Source: Saccharomonospora azurea NA-128
GTDB taxonomy: Bacteria; Actinomycetota; Actinomycetes; Mycobacteriales; Pseudonocardiaceae
Length of the DNA stretch: 64,000 nt
Assembly: GCF_000231055.2 (NCBI RefSeq)
Contig: NZ_CM001466.1
Span: forward strand, 2,554,018-2,618,017
Direction: 5' to 3'
Shown here piece after piece: positions 40,896-50,185 of this stretch (position 1 is its first letter; each line of letters begins with the position of its first letter). The position numbers were made by a program, and so were the translations under genes. The notes below the pieces were generated by a model. That model saw nothing but the letters and a program-made list of their open reading frames with translations. It was not told where the DNA came from and made no database searches.

Positions 40896-43055
40896 GTGAG
40901 TATCCGGAGCGGTCTGTTCAAGCTGCTGGGTCTGTGTCTGCTCGCCGGTGTCCTTGTCGCGGGGCTGATGTTCCCCGTCGCCGGGGCCGCGGGAGTGATC
41001 TCCAATCAGGCCAGCGAGACGGTGGATTCGATGTCGTCCGAGCTCGCCGACGAGCCACCACCCCTGGTCACGACCCTGACCGACCGCGACGGTGAACCGT
41101 TCGCGACGCTGTACAAGCAGTACCGAATTCCGACCACGTCGGACCAGATCTCCGAGGCCATGAAATGGGCCCTGGTCTCCGTGGAGGACCGTCGTTTCTA
41201 CGACCACCACGGGGTGGACTGGAAAGGGACGCTTCGGGCCGCGATCAGCAACTCGTCCGGCGGTGACACACAAGGTGCCTCCACGCTGACGCAGCAGTAC
41301 GTCAAAAACTATTTGATCAATGTCACCTATCGGGGTGACGAACTCGGGCAGCAAAAGGCGCAGGAAGTGTCGATCGCCCGGAAGTTGAAAGAGGCGCGCG
41401 TCGCCATTCAGCTCGAGACGAAGATGACCAAGGACGAGATCCTCACCGGGTACCTCAACGTCGTCGAGTTCTCCCGCCAGATCTACGGTGTCGGCGCCGC
41501 CGCGCAGGCCTACTTCGGCACCACGGCGGACAAGCTGAAGGTGCACGAGGCCGCACTGCTCGCCGCCATGGTCAACAACCCCGCCGTGCTCGACCCGTGG
41601 AACAACCCGGAGAAGGCCAAGGAACGGCGCAACTTCGTGCTCGACAAGATGGTCGAGAACCGCAAGCTCGACCCGGCCGACGCCGAGGAGATCAAGCAGC
41701 AGCCGTTGGGCGTGGTGCCCGGTGGTCCGGACAAGCCCGCGTCCACCTGCATCAGCGCGGACCCGGAGTTCGGCTTCTTCTGCCAGTACGTCGAGGACCA
41801 CCTGGTGGAGGACCTCGGCATGGACAAGGACGACCTCTACACGGGCGGCTACGTCATCCGCACGACGATGGACCGCGAGGCCACGCTGAAGGCGAAGGAG
41901 GCCGCGGAGAAAGAAGTCCGCAAGGAGGAGCCGAACGTCGCCAACACGCTGTCGCTGGTGAAGCCCGGCAAGGACCGGCACGAGGTGATCGCGCTCGTGG
42001 CCAACAAGGACTACGGGACCGACGCCGACGCGGGCCAGACCGTCTACGGCCTGCCCTACGAGGTCATCAACGTGCTCGGCGCGGGCTCCAGTTTCAAGAT
42101 CTTCACGGCCGCGGCGGCGCTGGAGCAGAAGAAGGTCGGCATCCACGACACCGTTCCGGTGCCGAACTTCCACGTGTCGCCGGTGTTCAACTGGGGTGGC
42201 GAGCACTGTCCGACCCGCCCTTCGGGCATCCGTTCGTACTGCGTGCAGAACGCCAGCGACAACCCGGACTCCTCGATGTCGCTGCAGGACGCGCTGGCCA
42301 AGTCGCCCAACACGACGTTCGTGATCCTCGAGGAGTGGACGGGCATGGGCCCGGTCGTGGAGATGGCCGAGAAGCTCGGACTGCGCAAGACGATGGCGAC
42401 GCGTTTCGCCGACGGGCGGGCTCCCGACCCCGACCACGAGAAGACGGAGTACAGCCTGACGCAGAAGGAATATCTCGGCCCGAACGAGCTGGCGCCGAAC
42501 GGGCGCGGCTTCTTCACGCTCGGCGCGAGCCCCGTCAGTGGTCTGGAGATGGCGAACGTCGCCGCGACGATCATGAGCGGCGGGGTGTGGTGCTCCCCGA
42601 CGCCCGTCCTGGAGGTCAACGACCGGGCGGGCAAGGACTTCCCGGTCAAGGAACCGGAGTGCGAACAGGTGATCCCCGAGGGCGTGGCGAACACGCTCGC
42701 GGTCGGCATGAGCAAGGACATCGCACCAGGCGGGACGGCGGCGAGGGCCGCGTCCTCGGTGGGCTGGGACCGGCCGATGATCGGTAAGACCGGGACCACG
42801 CAGTACCAGGGTTCGGCAGCGTTCGTCGGCGCGACCCCGCAGCTCGCCGGTGCGGCGATGGTCTTCCGCCCCGACCGTCCCCACGGCGGTCTGACCTACG
42901 GCGGGCCCGGCAACGTCCGTGCCACGGCCGACGGGAACATGTTCGGTGGCGTGACGCCCGCCCAGACCTGGTTCCGGGCCATGAAGCCGATCATGGAGGG
43001 CGAGCCCGTGCAGCCGCTCCCGCAGCCTGATCCGGAGTATCTGAAGGTCAGGTGA
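40896..43055 (+). CDS. bifunctional class A penicillin-binding protein (PonA2-like)
   Basis: 719 aa. One N-terminal membrane helix, then a GT51 glycosyltransferase domain with the catalytic Glu97 in SVEDRRFYDHHGVDW, and a transpeptidase domain with SSFK (Ser398-Lys401), SPN (470-472) and KTG (631-633). It polymerises and crosslinks peptidoglycan outside the membrane. Several Cys in the transpeptidase half may form disulfides. No PASTA domain is found at the C-terminus, unlike many PonA2 proteins. GTG at 40896. Rv3682 is the syntenic counterpart. Confidence 0.94.
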   Translation: MSIRSGLFKLLGLCLLAGVLVAGLMFPVAGAAGVISNQASETVDSMSSELADEPPPLVTTLTDRDGEPFATLYKQYRIPTTSDQISEAMKWALVSVEDRRFYDHHGVDWKGTLRAAISNSSGGDTQGASTLTQQYVKNYLINVTYRGDELGQQKAQEVSIARKLKEARVAIQLETKMTKDEILTGYLNVVEFSRQIYGVGAAAQAYFGTTADKLKVHEAALLAAMVNNPAVLDPWNNPEKAKERRNFVLDKMVENRKLDPADAEEIKQQPLGVVPGGPDKPASTCISADPEFGFFCQYVEDHLVEDLGMDKDDLYTGGYVIRTTMDREATLKAKEAAEKEVRKEEPNVANTLSLVKPGKDRHEVIALVANKDYGTDADAGQTVYGLPYEVINVLGAGSSFKIFTAAAALEQKKVGIHDTVPVPNFHVSPVFNWGGEHCPTRPSGIRSYCVQNASDNPDSSMSLQDALAKSPNTTFVILEEWTGMGPVVEMAEKLGLRKTMATRFADGRAPDPDHEKTEYSLTQKEYLGPNELAPNGRGFFTLGASPVSGLEMANVAATIMSGGVWCSPTPVLEVNDRAGKDFPVKEPECEQVIPEGVANTLAVGMSKDIAPGGTAARAASSVGWDRPMIGKTGTTQYQGSAAFVGATPQLAGAAMVFRPDRPHGGLTYGGPGNVRATADGNMFGGVTPAQTWFRAMKPIMEGEPVQPLPQPDPEYLKVR

Positions 43056-43072
43056 GCTCGGGTGGACCGGTG

Positions 43073-43109
43073 GGCGCCCCGGTTCCGCGCTGCGGAGAAC
43101 CGGGGCGCC
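43073..43109 (+). terminator. hairpin after the penicillin-binding protein gene
   Basis: GGCGCCCCGGTT (43073-43084) pairs with AACCGGGGCGCC (43098-43109), with partial CGC/GCG pairing inside the loop. No T-tract. Confidence 0.6.
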
Positions 43110-43242
43110 ACCTCACGGAAACCCGTCACCCGATCAGGTAATTTCCGCGGGCACCGTGGTGCGGAGCCGGTGACAACCCTTATGGGGCACAGCGAATCGC
43201 CGGTCACCACGCGTACTCTCGGTAACACACGTCGCCTCAAGG

Positions 43243-44190
43243 ATGATGATGAAACGCCTCGTGACGGGGACGGCGGCGCTGGCCGCTGCGACCCTCGGTT
43301 ACGCCATCGGCATCGAACGCCGGCACTGGACTCTGCGGACCGCGGAGTTGCCCGTCCTCGCCACCGGTGCCCGCCCCATCCGGGTGCTGCACGTGTCCGA
43401 TCTGCACATGTTGCCGAACCAGAAGTCCAAGCAGCAGTGGGTGGCCGAGCTCGACCGGCTCAATCCCGACCTCGTCGTCAACACCGGTGACAACCTCGCG
43501 CACCCGCAGGCTGTCCCCGCGGTGCTGCGCGCGCTCGGACCACTGCTGCACCGGCCCGGGCTGTTCGTGTTCGGCAGCAACGACTACTACGCACCGAAAC
43601 CGAAGAATCCGGCACGCTACCTCATGCCGAAAGGCAAGAAGAAGCGCATCCACGGCGCCCACCTGCCGTGGCGGGATCTGCGGGCCGCGTTCATCGAGCA
43701 CGGTTGGCTCGACCTCACCCACGTGCGGCGCACGCTCACCGTGGGCGGGCAGCGGGTCTTCGCCGCGGGCGTCGACGACCCGCATCTGCACCGCGACCGC
43801 TACAACGACATCACCGGCACTCCCGATCGGCACGCGGTACTGCGCCTCGGCGTGACGCACTCGCCGGAACCGCGGGTGCTGGACCCGTTCGCCGCGGACG
43901 GCTACGACCTCGTCCTCGCCGGGCACACCCACGGGGGCCAGCTGCGGCTTCCGGGTGTCGGCGCGTTGGTCACGAACTGCGAGCTCGACCGGTCGCGGGC
44001 GCGGGGCGCCTCGCGCTGGGGAGCCGACATGTGGCTGCACGTCTCGGCCGGCCTGGGCACGTCGCCGTACGCGCCCGCTCGGTTCGCGTGCCCACCGGAG
44101 GCGACCCTGTTGACGCTGGTCCCGCGCGGGCGCGCGCTGCCGAGCGCCGAAAGTGCGGCCCGCCGTCAAGCCGCCAGCAACGTCCGCTAG
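43243..44190 (+). CDS. membrane-anchored metallophosphoesterase
   Basis: 315 aa. An N-terminal hydrophobic segment (LVTGTAALAAATLGYAIGI) precedes a calcineurin-like fold with HVSDLHM, VNTGDNLA, GSNDY and LAGHTHGGQLRLP, the metal-binding blocks in the right order. Such YkuE-type enzymes act on phospholipid- or nucleotide-like phosphoesters at the membrane. Three consecutive ATG codons start the frame; the third (43249) has the best spacing to AAGG. Rv3683 is the syntenic counterpart. Confidence 0.9.
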   Translation: MMMKRLVTGTAALAAATLGYAIGIERRHWTLRTAELPVLATGARPIRVLHVSDLHMLPNQKSKQQWVAELDRLNPDLVVNTGDNLAHPQAVPAVLRALGPLLHRPGLFVFGSNDYYAPKPKNPARYLMPKGKKKRIHGAHLPWRDLRAAFIEHGWLDLTHVRRTLTVGGQRVFAAGVDDPHLHRDRYNDITGTPDRHAVLRLGVTHSPEPRVLDPFAADGYDLVLAGHTHGGQLRLPGVGALVTNCELDRSRARGASRWGADMWLHVSAGLGTSPYAPARFACPPEATLLTLVPRGRALPSAESAARRQAASNVR

Positions 44191-44229
44191 ACTAGGTGTC
44201 GACCCGCTGGGGTTCCCCCAGAAGAACAT

Positions 44230-44303
44230 CGGGGTGTGGCGCAGCTTGGTAGCGTGCCTCGTTCGGGTCGAGGAGGTCGTGGGTTCAAATCCCGCCACCC
44301 CGA
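44230..44303 (+). tRNA. tRNA-Pro(CGG)
   Basis: Full cloverleaf of 74 bases: acceptor CGGGGTG/CACCCCG with discriminator A, anticodon stem CCTCG/CGAGG enclosing TTCGGGT (anticodon CGG, reading CCG), and T-arm GTGGG-TTCAAAT-CCCGC. No encoded CCA. A strong terminator follows within 10 bp. Confidence 0.97.
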
Positions 44304-44308
44304 CGTCG

Positions 44309-44344
44309 AAGAGCCCCCGTCCGGGACACCGGGCGGGGGCTCTT
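44309..44344 (+). terminator. terminator after tRNA-Pro
   Basis: AAGAGCCCCCGTCCGG pairs with CCGGGCGGGGGCTCTT (one T-G wobble) around GACA, followed by T-rich sequence on the + strand. It may also serve the leftward methyltransferase gene that ends at 44372. Confidence 0.88.
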
Positions 44345-44371
44345 TCCGTTTCCGGGCCGGTCTCTGCCGGC

Positions 44372-45115
44372 TCAGCGCACGGCCACCGTCTCCACCCAGC
44401 ACTGACTCACCTCGCCCTGCCCTCCGCGCACCCACATCCAGGCCGAACGCGCGGCACTCGCGAGCTGGGGGTCCATGTGCTCGCCGGCGTCGCGGAGCAC
44501 CTCGGCCAGCTCGCTCTCGATGGTCCGGCCCAACTGCCGGTAGTCCGCGCCGCGGTGGAAGCGGGCGCGGGAGCGGATGTCGGAGAAGCCCGCGAACCGC
44601 ACCCAGTCCTCGACGTGCCGGCCCGCCGCCGGGTCGCCCCCCTCGCGCTTGCGCAGCATGGTCCAGCCCCGCAGCGCCGCGTCGACGTTGGCCGTCCGGG
44701 GCGTGACCCTCGTCCGGCTCCAGTCGGGCGTCGACAGCGCGAGCAGACCTCCGGGCCGCAGCACCCGGGCGCACTCGGCCAGCACGCAGCGGGGCTCGCG
44801 CACCCGGTCCAGCACCCCATGGGCGTAGACCACGTCGAACGACGCCGACCGCAGCGCGAGGGCGGTGGGGCTCGACGCGACGAACTCGGTGGTGGAGACC
44901 GCGGACAGCAGGCTCGCGTGGCGGGCCTCGCTCAGGTCGTCGACGTCGACGTCCACACCGACGACGCACAGCGGATGCGTCGCCGTGCCGAGGCTCGCCA
45001 TCAGCCGGACGTCACCCCGACCGGCGGGAGGTACGCAGCCGAGCGCGAGCACCCGCATACCCGGCCGCAACAGCGGCAACACGAAGTTCGCGTGACCCGA
45101 CTGCCCCTCACTCAC
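44372..45115 (-). CDS. class I SAM-dependent methyltransferase
   Basis: 247 aa. The fold is shown by VVGVDVDVDDLSEARH (acidic loop after strand 2), SFDVVYAHGVLDRV (motif around strand 4) and LRPGGLLALSTP. Motif I is atypical: VLALGCVPPAGRGD instead of the usual GxGxG loop, so SAM binding may be altered. Substrate not evident. GTG at 45115, divergent from the S9 peptidase. Confidence 0.75.
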   Translation of the reverse strand: MSEGQSGHANFVLPLLRPGMRVLALGCVPPAGRGDVRLMASLGTATHPLCVVGVDVDVDDLSEARHASLLSAVSTTEFVASSPTALALRSASFDVVYAHGVLDRVREPRCVLAECARVLRPGGLLALSTPDWSRTRVTPRTANVDAALRGWTMLRKREGGDPAAGRHVEDWVRFAGFSDIRSRARFHRGADYRQLGRTIESELAEVLRDAGEHMDPQLASAARSAWMWVRGGQGEVSQCWVETVAVR

Positions 45116-45150
45116 GTGGTCAACCCTACGGACCTGGCAGGATCACCGGA

Positions 45151-47007
45151 GTGAGCACACAACATCCGAGCCCCCGAGTTCCCGAGACGTTGTTCGGCGA
45201 GCCCGAAGCCGAGGCCCGTTGGCGGGCGCGGTTCAGCGCGGCCCGGGTGTCGTTGCCGAGCTGGGCACTCGACGCACCGGACGCGAACCTCTACGTGTCG
45301 AACGCGAGCGGCGTCTGGGAGCTGTACGCCTGGGACCGCGCCACCGACACGCACCGTCAGGTCACCGACCGGCCCAACGGCACCATGCACGGCACGGTGT
45401 CGGCGGACGGCACGTGGATCTGGTGGTTCGACGACACCGACGGAGACGAGTTCGGCTCGTGGGTGCGGGAACCGTTCGCCGGTGGCGCGCAGGGCAGCCG
45501 GCCGGTCCCGGCGCTGCCCGACGTCCCGGCCGGGTACCCGGCGGGCTTGGCGCTCGGCCACGAGCTGTGTGTCGTCGGGGTGTCCACGGACGACGGCACG
45601 GCCCTGTACGCGCACCGCGACGGGCGGACCGAACGGTTCTACGCGAGCGAGTACGACGCCGAGGTGTCCGCGCTGTCCCGTGACGAGCGGCTGATCGCGA
45701 TCGGACACTCCGAGCACGGCGACTCGCGCCACCCGGCGCTGCGGGTGCTGACGTCGGACGGCTTCGACGTCGTGGCGGAGAAGTGGGACGGCGAGGGCAA
45801 GGGCCTCGGCGCGCTGGCGTTCTCCCCGGTGAAGGGCGACTCGCGGCTGCTCGTGCAACACGAGCGGCGCGACCGCGAGGAGCTGCTGATCTGGGACGTC
45901 GAGTCGGACACGGAGACCGAGCTCGACATCGACCTGCCCGGGGAGCTCACCGCCGACTGGTACCCCGACGGCCGGTCCCTGCTGGTCGCGCAGTTCGACA
46001 AGGGCCGCAGCCGCTTGTACCGGTACGACCTCGACGCGGCGGCCGGGACCACGGCGCTGACGTCGTTGAACTCCCGCCCCGGTTACGTCGGTGGCGCCGC
46101 GGTACGCCCCGACGGCGCGGTCGAGTACACCTGGTCGAACGCGGCGGAGCCGCCCCTCGTGCGGGTGCGCGACGTGAACGGCGAGGACCGCGTGCTGATC
46201 ACGCCGCCCGGTGAACGCGCTCCCGGGTCGCGCCCCGTCGAGGACGTCTTCGTGCCCGGCCCGGGTGGTGACGTGCACGCTCTGGTCTCGACACCGGAGG
46301 GCGGTGCGGCGGGGACTCCGGTGCCCACCGTGTTCCTGCTGCACGGCGGCCCGCACGCCGCCGACGAGGACCGCTTCTCCGCCTACCGCGCGGTGTGGCT
46401 GGACGCCGGCTTCGCCGTGGTGGAGGTCAACTACCGCGGTTCGACCGGCTACGGCTCGGCGTGGCGGGACGCGATCGAGGGCAGGCCCGGGCTCACGGAG
46501 CTGGAGGACGTCGCGGCCGTGCACGACTGGGCCGTCGACTCGGGACTCGCCGACCCCGAACGGTGCGTGGTGGCGGGTGCCTCGTGGGGCGGCTACCTGA
46601 CGCTCCTGGCGCTGGGCACGCAGCCGCAGCGGTGGGCGGCCGGAGTCGCCGGGGTGCCGGTGGCGGACTACGTCTCCGCCTACGCCGACGAGATGGAGCC
46701 GCTGCGGGCGTTCGACCGCGCGTTGTTCGGCGGTGCGCCGTCGGACGTGCCCGACGTGTACGAGGCGTGCTCACCGATCACCTACGTCGACGAGGTCCGG
46801 GCCCCGGTGCTCGTCCTCGCGGGAGACAACGACCCGCGCTGCCCCATCCGGCAAATCGAGAACTACCTCGACCGGCTCGCCGAGCGCGGTGCCGACTACG
46901 CGTTCTACCGCTACGACGCCGGGCACGGCTCGCTCGTCGTGTCCGAGACCGTGAAGCAGGTGGCCCTCGAGGTCGACTTCGCCCGCCGCGCCGTCGGCCT
47001 GGTCTGA
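45151..47007 (+). CDS. S9-family (prolyl oligopeptidase-type) serine peptidase
   Basis: 618 aa. An N-terminal beta-propeller (residues ~30-360, with blades such as DTHRQVTDRPNG and ADWYPDGRSLLVAQF) covers a C-terminal alpha/beta-hydrolase domain. The triad is Ser in GASWGGYL, Asp in AGDNDPRCP and His in DAGHGS; the oxyanion region is LLHGGPHA. Typical of cytoplasmic acylaminoacyl/dipeptidyl peptidases that trim short peptides. GTG at 45151 with GGA just upstream. No signal peptide. Confidence 0.92.
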   Translation: MSTQHPSPRVPETLFGEPEAEARWRARFSAARVSLPSWALDAPDANLYVSNASGVWELYAWDRATDTHRQVTDRPNGTMHGTVSADGTWIWWFDDTDGDEFGSWVREPFAGGAQGSRPVPALPDVPAGYPAGLALGHELCVVGVSTDDGTALYAHRDGRTERFYASEYDAEVSALSRDERLIAIGHSEHGDSRHPALRVLTSDGFDVVAEKWDGEGKGLGALAFSPVKGDSRLLVQHERRDREELLIWDVESDTETELDIDLPGELTADWYPDGRSLLVAQFDKGRSRLYRYDLDAAAGTTALTSLNSRPGYVGGAAVRPDGAVEYTWSNAAEPPLVRVRDVNGEDRVLITPPGERAPGSRPVEDVFVPGPGGDVHALVSTPEGGAAGTPVPTVFLLHGGPHAADEDRFSAYRAVWLDAGFAVVEVNYRGSTGYGSAWRDAIEGRPGLTELEDVAAVHDWAVDSGLADPERCVVAGASWGGYLTLLALGTQPQRWAAGVAGVPVADYVSAYADEMEPLRAFDRALFGGAPSDVPDVYEACSPITYVDEVRAPVLVLAGDNDPRCPIRQIENYLDRLAERGADYAFYRYDAGHGSLVVSETVKQVALEVDFARRAVGLV

Positions 47008-47018
47008 GGAGCGAACGC

Positions 47019-47059
47019 CGAAGGGCCGCCTCCCCGGCGGACGGGAAGGCGGCCCTTCG
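47019..47059. terminator. bidirectional terminator
   Basis: CGAAGGGCCGCCT pairs with AGGCGGCCCTTCG, extended by CCC/GGG after one mismatch. It lies between the convergent S9 peptidase and dps. Confidence 0.8.
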
Positions 47060-47073
47060 ACTGTTCGGGCGCG

Positions 47074-47550
47074 TCAGGCCTTCTGCGCCTGCCACATCCA
47101 GTGCTGCTTCTCCAGTTCCTGGGTGATCGCGATGAACAGGTCCTGCGTCACGAGGTCGCTCTTGTCGGTCTCGTCGATGCGAACCCTCATCCGCTGGATC
47201 AACCGGTCGAGGATCTCGACGATCCGGTCGACCGTCATGTCCGTGCTCTGCCAGTTGTCCGGGTAGTCCGGGAGCCCGGAGCTCTCCGCGACCGTCTTGG
47301 CCTGGCCGTTCGGCGAGACGCCGATCGCGTTGGCGCGTTCGGCGACGTCGTCGACGAACTCACGGACCGCCGAGGTCAGCTCGTCGAGCTGAAGGTGGAC
47401 GCTGCGGAAGTTCTTGCCGACGACGTTCCAGTGCGCCTGCTTGGCCTTCAGGCTCAGGTCGATGAGATCGACGAGGGCCGACTGCAGGACGCTCGCGGTC
47501 AGCTCCTTGTCGCTCTCCTTGAGCGGGCTCTTGATAGGCGAGTTCGCCAT
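47074..47550 (-). CDS. dps: Dps-family DNA-protecting ferritin-like protein
   Basis: 158 aa. Ferroxidase-site residues are in KAKQAHWNVVGKNFRSVHLQLDE (His, Asp and Glu in the expected spacing), and the C-terminal helix ends EKQHWMWQAQKA. Forms dodecamers that store iron, consume peroxide and may bind DNA through the Lys-containing N-terminus. AGGGAGG lies upstream of the ATG at 47550. Followed in the same direction by nothing else. Confidence 0.94.
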   Translation of the reverse strand: MANSPIKSPLKESDKELTASVLQSALVDLIDLSLKAKQAHWNVVGKNFRSVHLQLDELTSAVREFVDDVAERANAIGVSPNGQAKTVAESSGLPDYPDNWQSTDMTVDRIVEILDRLIQRMRVRIDETDKSDLVTQDLFIAITQELEKQHWMWQAQKA

Positions 47551-47586
47551 CGTGGTGTCCTCCCTGCGCTGTCGGTTGGCACGGGA

Positions 47587-48186
47587 TTACCCGCTCGGGG
47601 AAGCACCGAAACCCGCGGCGAGCTGGGCGGATGCGAACTCGGTGACCTGGCGGCCGATGAGGCGGAGGTTGCGTTCGATCCTCTCCTCGGAGGCGCCGCC
47701 GGTCTCGTCGAACTTGACCTCGGCACTGTTGACCGCGCCCCCGAACGGGGTGGGCCAGCCGCGGAGGGCGTGTGCGATCGTGCGCATCTGGTTCAGCGTC
47801 GTGACCGCCGCCTGCCAGCCGTGCGCGACCGCGATGAGCCCCACGGCGCGGCCGTGCAGGTAGGGACGCCCGTCGTCGCGCAGGTCCTCGACGTAGTCGA
47901 GCGCGTTCTTCACCAGCCCCGACAGGGCACCGTGGTAGCCGGGCGACACGACGACCACGCCGTCGGCCTCGCGGACGGCCTCCACGAGCTCGCGCGCACG
48001 GTCGGTGCGGTCGACCACTCCGGCGTCGTAGAACGGCAGTTGCAGTGCCTCGCCCGTGAGCGCGGACGTGGTGGCTCCGAACTCCTCGGCACCGGCCAGA
48101 GCGATGCGCAGAGCTCGCTCGGACTGCGAGCCGTTGCGCAGAGACCCGCCCAGCCCGAGGACCTTGATCGCGCGTGTCGCTGTCAC
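47587..48186 (-). CDS. NADPH-dependent FMN reductase
   Basis: 199 aa flavodoxin-fold enzyme. The flavin phosphate loop is LGGSLRNGSQS near residue 12, and the family segment SPGYHGALSGLVKNALDYVEDL is present. It transfers electrons from NAD(P)H to free FMN or acts on quinones or azo compounds. The GTG at 48186 has GGAGAG directly before it. The gene lies 36 bp upstream of dps in the same direction, so both may respond to redox stress together (inference). Confidence 0.9.
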   Translation of the reverse strand: MTATRAIKVLGLGGSLRNGSQSERALRIALAGAEEFGATTSALTGEALQLPFYDAGVVDRTDRARELVEAVREADGVVVVSPGYHGALSGLVKNALDYVEDLRDDGRPYLHGRAVGLIAVAHGWQAAVTTLNQMRTIAHALRGWPTPFGGAVNSAEVKFDETGGASEERIERNLRLIGRQVTEFASAQLAAGFGASPSG

Positions 48187-48327
48187 CTCTCCGAGGCTAG
48201 ACGTTCCACTTGGGTGGAGGTCCAGCGCCGGACGAGGGAACTCGGTCACATCCCGGTTCGGGGTAGCCCTTGAACCTACTACTGAGTAACCTGAGTGTCT
48301 CGTGCGAACCGGAACGGGGAGACGACC

Positions 48328-49386
48328 ATGGTGCCACCGGCCCACATCCGCGTCCAGGCCGCGGGCGCGCGGCTGATGTACGGCTTACCGCGACCACTAC
48401 GTCGCCTCGTGGCGGGCAAGCCCGTTCGCATCGACGGGCAGGAGCTCGCCCTCGACGCACAGCTGCTGCTACGCCTCCAGCAACTCAGCGGGGCCGCACT
48501 CGTGCGGGGCTCGGTCGAGTCGTCACGGGCGGCGCTGGACGCCTCGCGGCACCTGGTGAGCGGACCACCCATCCAACCCGTCCTCACCCGCGAGATCGGC
48601 ATCCCCGCTCACCACGGGGAGATCGCGGCGACCCTCTACACACCCGAGGAGGCGCCGCACGACTCGGGTCTGCTCGTCTTCTACCACGGCGGCGGGTGGG
48701 TGGTCGGGTCGCGACGCAGCCACGACAACACGGCCCGCTTCCTCGCCAAGTACGCCGGTGTCCGCGTGCTGTCGGTCGAGTACCGGCTCGCCCCCGAGCA
48801 CCCCTTCCCGGCCGCGCAGGAGGACGCGCTCACGGCGTTCGACTTCGCCCACGAGAAGGCCGGTGACCTCGGCGCCGACCCGCGTCGCGTGGCCGTGGGC
48901 GGCGACAGCGCCGGGGGCAACCTCGCCGCCGTGACCGCCCAGGTGGCGACGCGGCGCGGCGGCGGTGTCCCCGCGTTCCAGCTCCTGCTCTACCCCGGCG
49001 TGGACACCACGAGGCGGCGCCGCTCGCGCGAGCTGTTCGCCGACGGGTTCTTCCTCACCGACGACCACATGACCTGGTTCATCGACCACTACGCCCCCGA
49101 GGGTGTCGACCGGTCGGACCCCACGCTGTCTCCCCTGCTCGCCGACGACCTCTCCGGCCTGCCACCGGCCTACATCGCGACGGCCGGGTTCGACCCGCTG
49201 CGCGACGAGGGTGAGGCCTACGCCGCCAGACTCGCCGACGCGGGTGTGCCCGTGGCGCTGTCCCGGCAGTCGGACCTGATCCACGGCTACGCCAACTTCC
49301 TCGGAGTCGGTCGGCGGTTCCGGGAAGCGCTGGCCGAGGCCGCGGGCGCGCTCAAGGTCGGGCTCAGCAGGCCGGCGGCCGAGTAG
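48328..49386 (+). CDS. alpha/beta hydrolase, hormone-sensitive-lipase family (Lip-like esterase)
   Basis: 352 aa. FYHGGGWVVGS is the HSL oxyanion motif, Ser is in GGDSAGGNL, Asp in GFDPLRDEGE and His in DLIHGYANF. An N-terminal segment of ~100 residues resembles the cap of mycobacterial LipH/LipW-type esterases. Acts on short-chain esters or acylglycerols. The ATG at 48328 follows GGGGAG; GTG at 48295 is possible but has no ribosome site. Confidence 0.92.
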   Translation: MVPPAHIRVQAAGARLMYGLPRPLRRLVAGKPVRIDGQELALDAQLLLRLQQLSGAALVRGSVESSRAALDASRHLVSGPPIQPVLTREIGIPAHHGEIAATLYTPEEAPHDSGLLVFYHGGGWVVGSRRSHDNTARFLAKYAGVRVLSVEYRLAPEHPFPAAQEDALTAFDFAHEKAGDLGADPRRVAVGGDSAGGNLAAVTAQVATRRGGGVPAFQLLLYPGVDTTRRRRSRELFADGFFLTDDHMTWFIDHYAPEGVDRSDPTLSPLLADDLSGLPPAYIATAGFDPLRDEGEAYAARLADAGVPVALSRQSDLIHGYANFLGVGRRFREALAEAAGALKVGLSRPAAE

Positions 49387-49457
49387 CACCAACGGCAGGA
49401 GCGGGATCCGTCGCGGGGCCGGATTCCGCTCCTACTCGTGCGGCACAATGCGAGTCC

Positions 49458-50117
49458 GTGACCACCCGTCCCACGCCGCGCGCGCTGGCCGACCTGCCCT
49501 ACCACCGCCACCTCACGGCGGTGGACGAGCCGTTCGACGACTCGACCGATCTCGACCGCGTCCACGTGACGGGAGCAGAGCTGTCCACATCGGATGCGCC
49601 GGCCTCGTCGTTCTCCGAGTGCGCGTTCTCCGGTGTGGGCTTCGGCACCGCCAGGCTGGCGCGTTCGCACTTCACCGACGTCTGGTTGAACGGCTGCCGC
49701 CTCGTCGGCACGGACCTCACCGACAGCACCTGGTTCGACGCCGAGCTGGTGAACACCGTCCTCGCCGGCACCGTCGCCTACGACAGCACGCTGCGCCGCG
49801 TCACCTTCCACGGCTGCAAGCTCGCGTCGGTGAACCTCCGCGGCGGCAGGATCACCGACGTCGTGTTCGCCGACTGTGCGTTGGAGGAGGTCGACTTCGG
49901 CGGCGCCACCCTCACCCGGGTGCGGTTCCCCGGGTCGACGCTGCGGGACGTCCGGTTCGACGACGCCACCATGGACCGGGTCGACCTGCGGGAGGCCGCC
50001 GACCTGCACCTGCGCCTCGGACCGACGTCGCTGGCCGGCCTCGTCGTCGACAGCGCTCAACTCGTCGCGCTGGCCCCCACCTTCGCCCGGGCTCTCGGCG
50101 TCACCGTCACCGACTGA
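49458..50117 (+). CDS. pentapeptide-repeat protein
   Basis: 219 aa dominated by A(D/N)LxX-like five-residue repeats from about residue 35 to 180 (for example CRLVGTDLTDSTWFDAELVNTVLAG), predicting a right-handed quadrilateral beta-helix. Some family members mimic DNA and protect gyrase; others have no known role. No signal peptide. GTG at 49458. Confidence 0.88.
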   Translation: MTTRPTPRALADLPYHRHLTAVDEPFDDSTDLDRVHVTGAELSTSDAPASSFSECAFSGVGFGTARLARSHFTDVWLNGCRLVGTDLTDSTWFDAELVNTVLAGTVAYDSTLRRVTFHGCKLASVNLRGGRITDVVFADCALEEVDFGGATLTRVRFPGSTLRDVRFDDATMDRVDLREAADLHLRLGPTSLAGLVVDSAQLVALAPTFARALGVTVTD

Positions 50118-50185
50118 CCGGGCAGGGACGGGAACCACACGAAAATCACTTGCCACACGCGTCGTCGTGGGGTTGCGTCGATCCG

